Source: Acorus gramineus (Eukaryota; Streptophyta; Magnoliopsida; Acorales; Acoraceae). From it: DNA of 64,000 bases. The notes beneath the pieces are model-generated. The model made no database searches. It was not told the origin of the DNA and worked only from the letters and a program-made list of their open reading frames with translations. The first letter of the stretch is position 1; each line of letters starts with the position of its first letter. A program made the translations under genes and the position numbers. The stretch covers positions 19,948,074-20,012,073 of the forward strand of contig CM060849.1 in NCBI GenBank assembly GCA_030737835.1, given 5' to 3'. Positions 58,871-64,000 of the stretch are shown one piece after another.

Positions 58871-61800
58871 TTGTGTTTGGATTTGCTATTGACAAGCAGT
58901 GTTTTTCAAAGTTTTTCAGTTGAAGTTTTTAACAAAGAAAAAATTGATGGGGATGAGCTTGGGAATCAAAAGAGAAAAATGTGTTTGTATCAACGTTTGA
59001 AATTTTTTATCTTTTCAAACATCGAATCCATCCAAATATGGTTACAATCGGGACAGCAACAAACAGTTACTACTCAACCTTGAAGATCTTCTTCATGGAA
59101 AAAAAAAACAATATAAACTGCAGTAATGTAGACCTCATATAGGGCCTAAATCATGCACCTTTCAGTACAGTGAAATAATAAAAGAAAAGGCAGAGACAAA
59201 ATGGCTGTATCAGTTGACTTTTAATTGAAATTGATAACGATAAAGCTAGGGTTAGGGAACAATAAGACAATTTAAGCCGTTTATAATAATTGAATTTTTC
59301 TTTTATAAATATTGTATTGCCGGTGGGCGGGGTATTATTATATTGTTAGTTGGTCTGTCAGACAAAATTTAATGCAAATTTTTTGTACAATATTAACAAG
59401 TTGCTTTTGGCTAATATTGAAGTATATTCACTACAGGTTCCTCTCAAAGATCAGGGCCACTTGGACTGAATTTCATTATTATTTTTTGGAAAATATTTTT
59501 CAAGTACTTTAAATTATAATTTAGATAATTTAAAATAAAAAATGAAGAAATTTAAAAGCATAATTAACCGTAAAGAAAAATTGATAGAATGAAATAATTT
59601 ATTATTATTTAATCAATTTTTACGTTGTTTGTATATGTGATGAAGAGTAAAATGAAATGATTATGTTAAAATTTATCAACAAAAGAGAGAAAATAAATGA
59701 AAATATTTTATCTTCATTTGTTTGACATAAAAACCATGTTTTTAGTGGAGAAAAGAAAAAAAAAATTATTCTCCTTCATTTTTCTTTTAAGTCCCCATCT
59801 ATAATATGTAGAAATTTTCACAAAATTGTGAAATCCATTTTACTAGAAAATTAGTGGTTAATAAGGAAATTAATTATTACCTAGATCATCCTGAGTTAAT
59901 CCATGGTATTTAATTCCACCACCTCACAAATGAGAGCACATAATATATCTAAATCTAAGCCGGCGTTTGGTTGTACGATTAGACAGTTTTTAGGTTTACA
60001 AGAAACTGTTTCTACAATCGTATAATGAAACAGTTTTATTTGTAACAGTTTTCTGTAAACATATTTTTAAAAAAAAGTACAAAAAAATTACGATTTTCAA
60101 AAAGGGGGTGGGGGTCAGCTTTCTGTATAATCAGTTTTGCGATCGTGCAATCATACACACTCTAGGTCTAAATCTCGGATAATGCCAACTATATATATAT
60201 ATCATGTTAGTCTTTTCATCAATACCAAGTAAAACGTGGATTTTGGTACGCATGTTCCATGAAAACAAAATCAGGCGCCCACACTTGTTGACGAGGTAGT
60301 TTAAATGAGTCTGAACAAGTACATGAAATCAATATGTCATCAGCTTAATTACAAGGCATAGCTCATATACTGATATCATGATCAGATGAACATTATATAT
60401 CATAATCACATTCTCTGCAAAATCTTGGTGAAAAATGCTTGTAGACATCGTGGCACCTAGCATTTGACCAAAGATGAAGAGTGATTAATTGAAAGATGAT
60501 ATAGTAGTTATTTTGAATTGAAATTGCATGATTATTCAACATTATGACTTCTGCAAAATCATTATAGATCGTGTTATCGATCCAAACGTTTTGTGAAGAA
60601 AAACCATATATACCATATGTAAAATATGTTAATGCATGTGAAGAGCTAATTATTCAACAAACATAGAAATGCAGAACAAATTTCAGTACATGGACTGATA
60701 TTGGACCACATGCACCCCCCAAATTTTTTTTAATTATACATGCGAGTCAGACCAATTTTTATGTCTTTCAGAAGCACATGTATGTTCAACAAAATTCACC
60801 AGCATCAAAGATTAATTACAATAGTTTCTAATTGAAGTTTGTTAACAGTAGTTGATACTAATCATTCCACCGAATCAAAACGTGGAAGTAACAAGAAAAC
60901 ATATACAAAAAGACAGCATGGCATTGACAGGAATCTTACATAACATGGTCTAACAAAACATTTCACTGAGTCATTCAAACATAGCAATTATTCAGATTGC
61001 ACATGCATGATTACTTGGTGTGTGTGTATTATTACACATATTGGAACATGCCTTATATCAAATTAACCATTCCATTTCACTTTTTTTTTTAGTCTTACTC
61101 TAAAAAAGCTCAAACCACAGTCTGAAAACTTGCTGATTTGAAAGGGAAAATCACTTCATTTAGATACTATAAGATAAAAAACCATGATATAATAGTTGAG
61201 AAAATGAGTGTTCAAGATGAGACAAATATAAAACCTATCATCACTGCTGAAATTTCGAGGAAGCACACAAAGTTTGATATCTTAAATCATTTAATATATA
61301 TAACAATAATATAAATAAAATTTACCTGTCAAAACCACACGAGATTGGCGTCTGCATTGCATGGTATTTTTTTGACTTTGGAATTACATTACATTATATT
61401 ACATTGCATGGTATTACATTGCATAACATTACATTATATTACATTACGAGAACTTTGACTTTGGAATCCACAGCTTTTGTTATACGAAACTCTTCATGTT
61501 ATTTGGTCGTTTAAATATTTTTTTTTTTTGTTGGAGTATCTTTGTTCAGGTTCGATGAAAAGATGATAATATTAGTTTTTTTTAGAGGACAACTTATGTA
61601 CGAAACCGTACATAAATTAAATGAATGAATACGTATATATATATGTATTATATTATATTATATTGATGGGAGATATAGAGGAGGCCGTCCTTTCAGTATA
61701 CGTGAAGTCGGTAACACTTCATTTTCAAGTGCCCGACTTATGGTTGATAATTAATTATGGACTGTTATTGATAAATTAAAAAAAAAAAATGTTACGAGGA

Positions 61801-62879
61801 GTATTAGGTGAATTGTTTATTTTAAATGTTAATTTATAGGTGTAGATAATATAAGTGTTGATATTTTAAATAAAAAACTGTTTAGTTAAATTAAAAAAAA
61901 ATTATAATTTGTGGTGTTTATAGAAGGGTATTTATGTTTATTTTGTGAAATATTTTTTTATTAATATTTGATTTATCATTTTTTATAAAATAAAAAGATT
62001 GGGAGCAAAATAATCTTTCAACAATAAGTAAAATATTTTTGAAATAAGTGTTAAACTATTTACTGATTAAAAAAGTACTTGTTTGTCCATTAGTACTTAT
62101 AATAAGCACTTAAAACAAACACTCAAATAAGAAATAAGTGTTTATTTAATTTTAAGCGATAAGTCAAAATAATTGTTTATTTTTCACCGAATCAAATGCC
62201 CGTTAAGGTGTATTTTTTAAGAGGGTTGTTACACACTGTCTTTTTAGAGTTTAGATTACAGTCCCTTACACCTTTACTATTATTATCTAACAAGGTATAT
62301 CTCTTGTTAAAAAAATTTATATTTTTTAAAATAGATTTATATGATTAGTTGGAGTAGTATATATCCCATCATTTATAAAAATCTTGACTGCGTGCAGTTT
62401 AATAAATCTTACATTATCTGTCCAACAAGAAAAAAAATCATTCAAACTTCAATACAAAAGTCTAGCAATGTTGGAGTGAGGCCAAAATGATTACCCTGAC
62501 CGTCACAAGAAAAAATGTATATAATATCAGGAACCAAATATAAAAGATTATGGCCTTTTGAGGAGCCAACCTAGTAGATTTTTTCAGCTGAGACAAATCT
62601 CTTACTTTAGGATTAAATTCTTGTGTGTTCTATTTAAAAATATGAAGCATTTAAATAGATGACTCATTTTTACAACTAATTACCTAAAATTTAGAAAACA
62701 AATTAATCGAATAACAATCTAATAACAAAATAACTATCTTAAAAATATAAATAGATCCAGAGAAACTTGAGGTGGATCTCTATCATGGTATCTATCAAGA
62801 TCTCTAAATAAGTATATGCACAGTTAATGTGACATACAGTAGAAGTGGGACTGTGTACACAGTACTACAAGTTTGCAAG
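58871..62879. other. Gene-free AT-rich spacer with an ATTAC-type microsatellite
   Basis: No recognisable gene. A pentamer-type repeat of ATTAC/ATTAT/ATTGC runs at about 61383-61447. At 59965-60170 an inverted pair (TACGATT...AATCGTA and copies of ACAGTTTT) beginning CCGGCGTTTGGTTGTACG suggests a decayed MITE. Another MITE-like segment ends near 62210 with CCGAATCAAATGCCCGTTAA. Confidence 0.4.
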
Positions 62880-64000
62880 TGAACTCTAATCATCAGTAAT
62901 CAGCCACTTCACTCACTCTCAACTCCAATATGGTGCCCCCCTCCCAAACCTAAATGAAGAGTATAATTGCCCTTTTTTATATAAAAAAAAACTTCCAACT
63001 TGACTTTTAGGTGATGAATGGGTGGGTCATTGCTTTCACTTCTAAAAAGCAATCCCATTTTTTGGTCATGGTTTCTCTTTTTCAATCATAATCATCATTC
63101 TTGTTTCAAAAAACATAAAAAATAATCATCATTCTTGGAATGCATTTGTATCTGCAAATTTCACAGCATTGCGAGGTGAAGGCGAAGTGCTTTTTTTCTG
63201 TCGTGATAGGAAGAACAAGTTTCACTTAATTATAAATTGAGTTAGTTAGTTTTTTTTTTTTTTACTTATTTATAAAACAATTGTATATGTGAAACAGTTG
63301 TTGAAATTTGATCCATATTAGAGGAATGAAAGTTATTTTTAATGAGCATTTTTTTTTTATTGTGCGAATTGAAATGTAAGAGCAGATACAATCAATATCT
63401 AAAATTTTATAGTAATTCAATAAATTGTGATTTTTTAATAATTTAAAGATTATATATTGTTTATAAAACGTGTTCTTAAATAATGTAAAGATCACTGATT
63501 ATTTATAAAATGTGATCTTATATAATATAAAGATCACGGTTCTTATTAAAACAGTGGTCTTTTGGATATCAAATATCACGTTTTATAATATAAGCGTGAT
63601 CGATTTCTATACAATAATCACGGTTTATTTAAAAACCATGATCATTTATTACTTTTGATCACGCTCCCAAAACATGATAAAAATAAGATATAAACAATCA
63701 CACCCTCGTAGATCACGGTTCAAAACCGTGATCAAAAGTCTTTAATCATGGTTTTAAACCGTGATCAATGTCAAAAATTGTAGTAGTGACATGTCATTAT
63801 TGATCATATAATCAAAATGTTTGAAATTCATGAGCTAGGCTCCTAGCTCAGCACTTAACAGTGCACAGCAACATAGGCATTACCATGAGTATAGACCACT
63901 GAAAGTTTTCCATTGAGAAAGAGTAAGCACAACATGACTTTTGAAATAGAAGCAAAGCTCAAAATAATTCTACAACATTTAAGGTCACTCACTGATACAA
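62880..64000 (+). repeat. Copy 2 of the second non-coding duplication, cut by the window end
   Basis: Matches 58080-58870 in order (anchors listed there), for example CCCAAACCTAAATGAAGAG near 62945, CATAGGCATTACCATGAGTA near 63871 and GAAGCAAAGCTCAAAATAA near 63951. The CACTA-like sequence at about 63200-63788 interrupts this copy and is absent from the other. The duplication may continue past the window. Confidence 0.75.
63200..63788. mobile_element. CACTA-like (En/Spm) element, at least the right end
   Basis: The block ends at TTGTAGTAGTG (63778-63788), which on the other strand is CACTACTACAA, a CACTA-type terminus. Inside it, the motif GATCACGGTTT and its reverse occur many times in both orientations from about 63525, the clustered subterminal repeats expected of CACTA transposase binding. 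The sequence is missing from the other copy of the surrounding duplication, supporting an insertion. The left terminus was not found, so it may be a small deleted element or one whose left end has decayed. Confidence 0.6.

Noticed and set aside
63262-63495. 77-codon minus-strand ORF
   Set aside because: Low-complexity AT-rich translation inside the presumed CACTA-like element; no known domain.

Overview
The window is nuclear DNA of a flowering plant, most likely a eudicot. Coding exons are short and split by many AT-rich introns, and the spacers are full of MITEs, LINEs and LTR fragments. Both clear protein genes belong to plant families. I cannot name the species.

Layout. 1-15.65 kb holds no recognisable conventional gene. 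It contains a Mutator-type MITE with a perfect 9-bp target duplication (3130-4245), a doubtful 70-codon ORF (4856-5068), a very short LINE tail insertion (5419-5525), two copies of an old non-coding duplication (about 7.1-9.0 and 10.7-12.6 kb) and two LTR fossils. 16055-28813 (+) is a complete-looking gene of 34 coding exons for a type IIB autoinhibited Ca2+-ATPase of the ACA8/9/10 group (1094 residues as spliced here), with three GC-AG introns. 30.7-41.9 kb starts with a TATA plus telo-box promoter-like site, followed by a tandem array of about 250-bp units (31.96-35.5 kb) that grades into older diverged copies (to about 36.7 kb). No protein was recognised there; it may be a non-coding transcription unit. 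41.9-49.1 kb holds two L1-type LINEs lying tail to tail, the second nearly full length and decayed. 49.45-51.39 kb is a Mutator-type element with a long fold-back element nested in its right arm. 51511-55748 (-) is a ten-exon gene for a plastid choline monooxygenase-like Rieske oxygenase (433 residues). 55.8-64 kb is spacer with MITEs, a second dispersed duplication (58.1-58.9 and 62.9-64.0 kb) and one end of a CACTA-like element.

The two genes are separately transcribed. One exports Ca2+ from the cytosol; the other belongs to a family that includes the first enzyme of glycine betaine synthesis. Nothing in the sequence links their regulation. The feature least explained by known families is the 31.96-36.7 kb array: it shows an alternating A/B unit order, a stem conserved between unit types, and a polypyrimidine-AG in half of its units.
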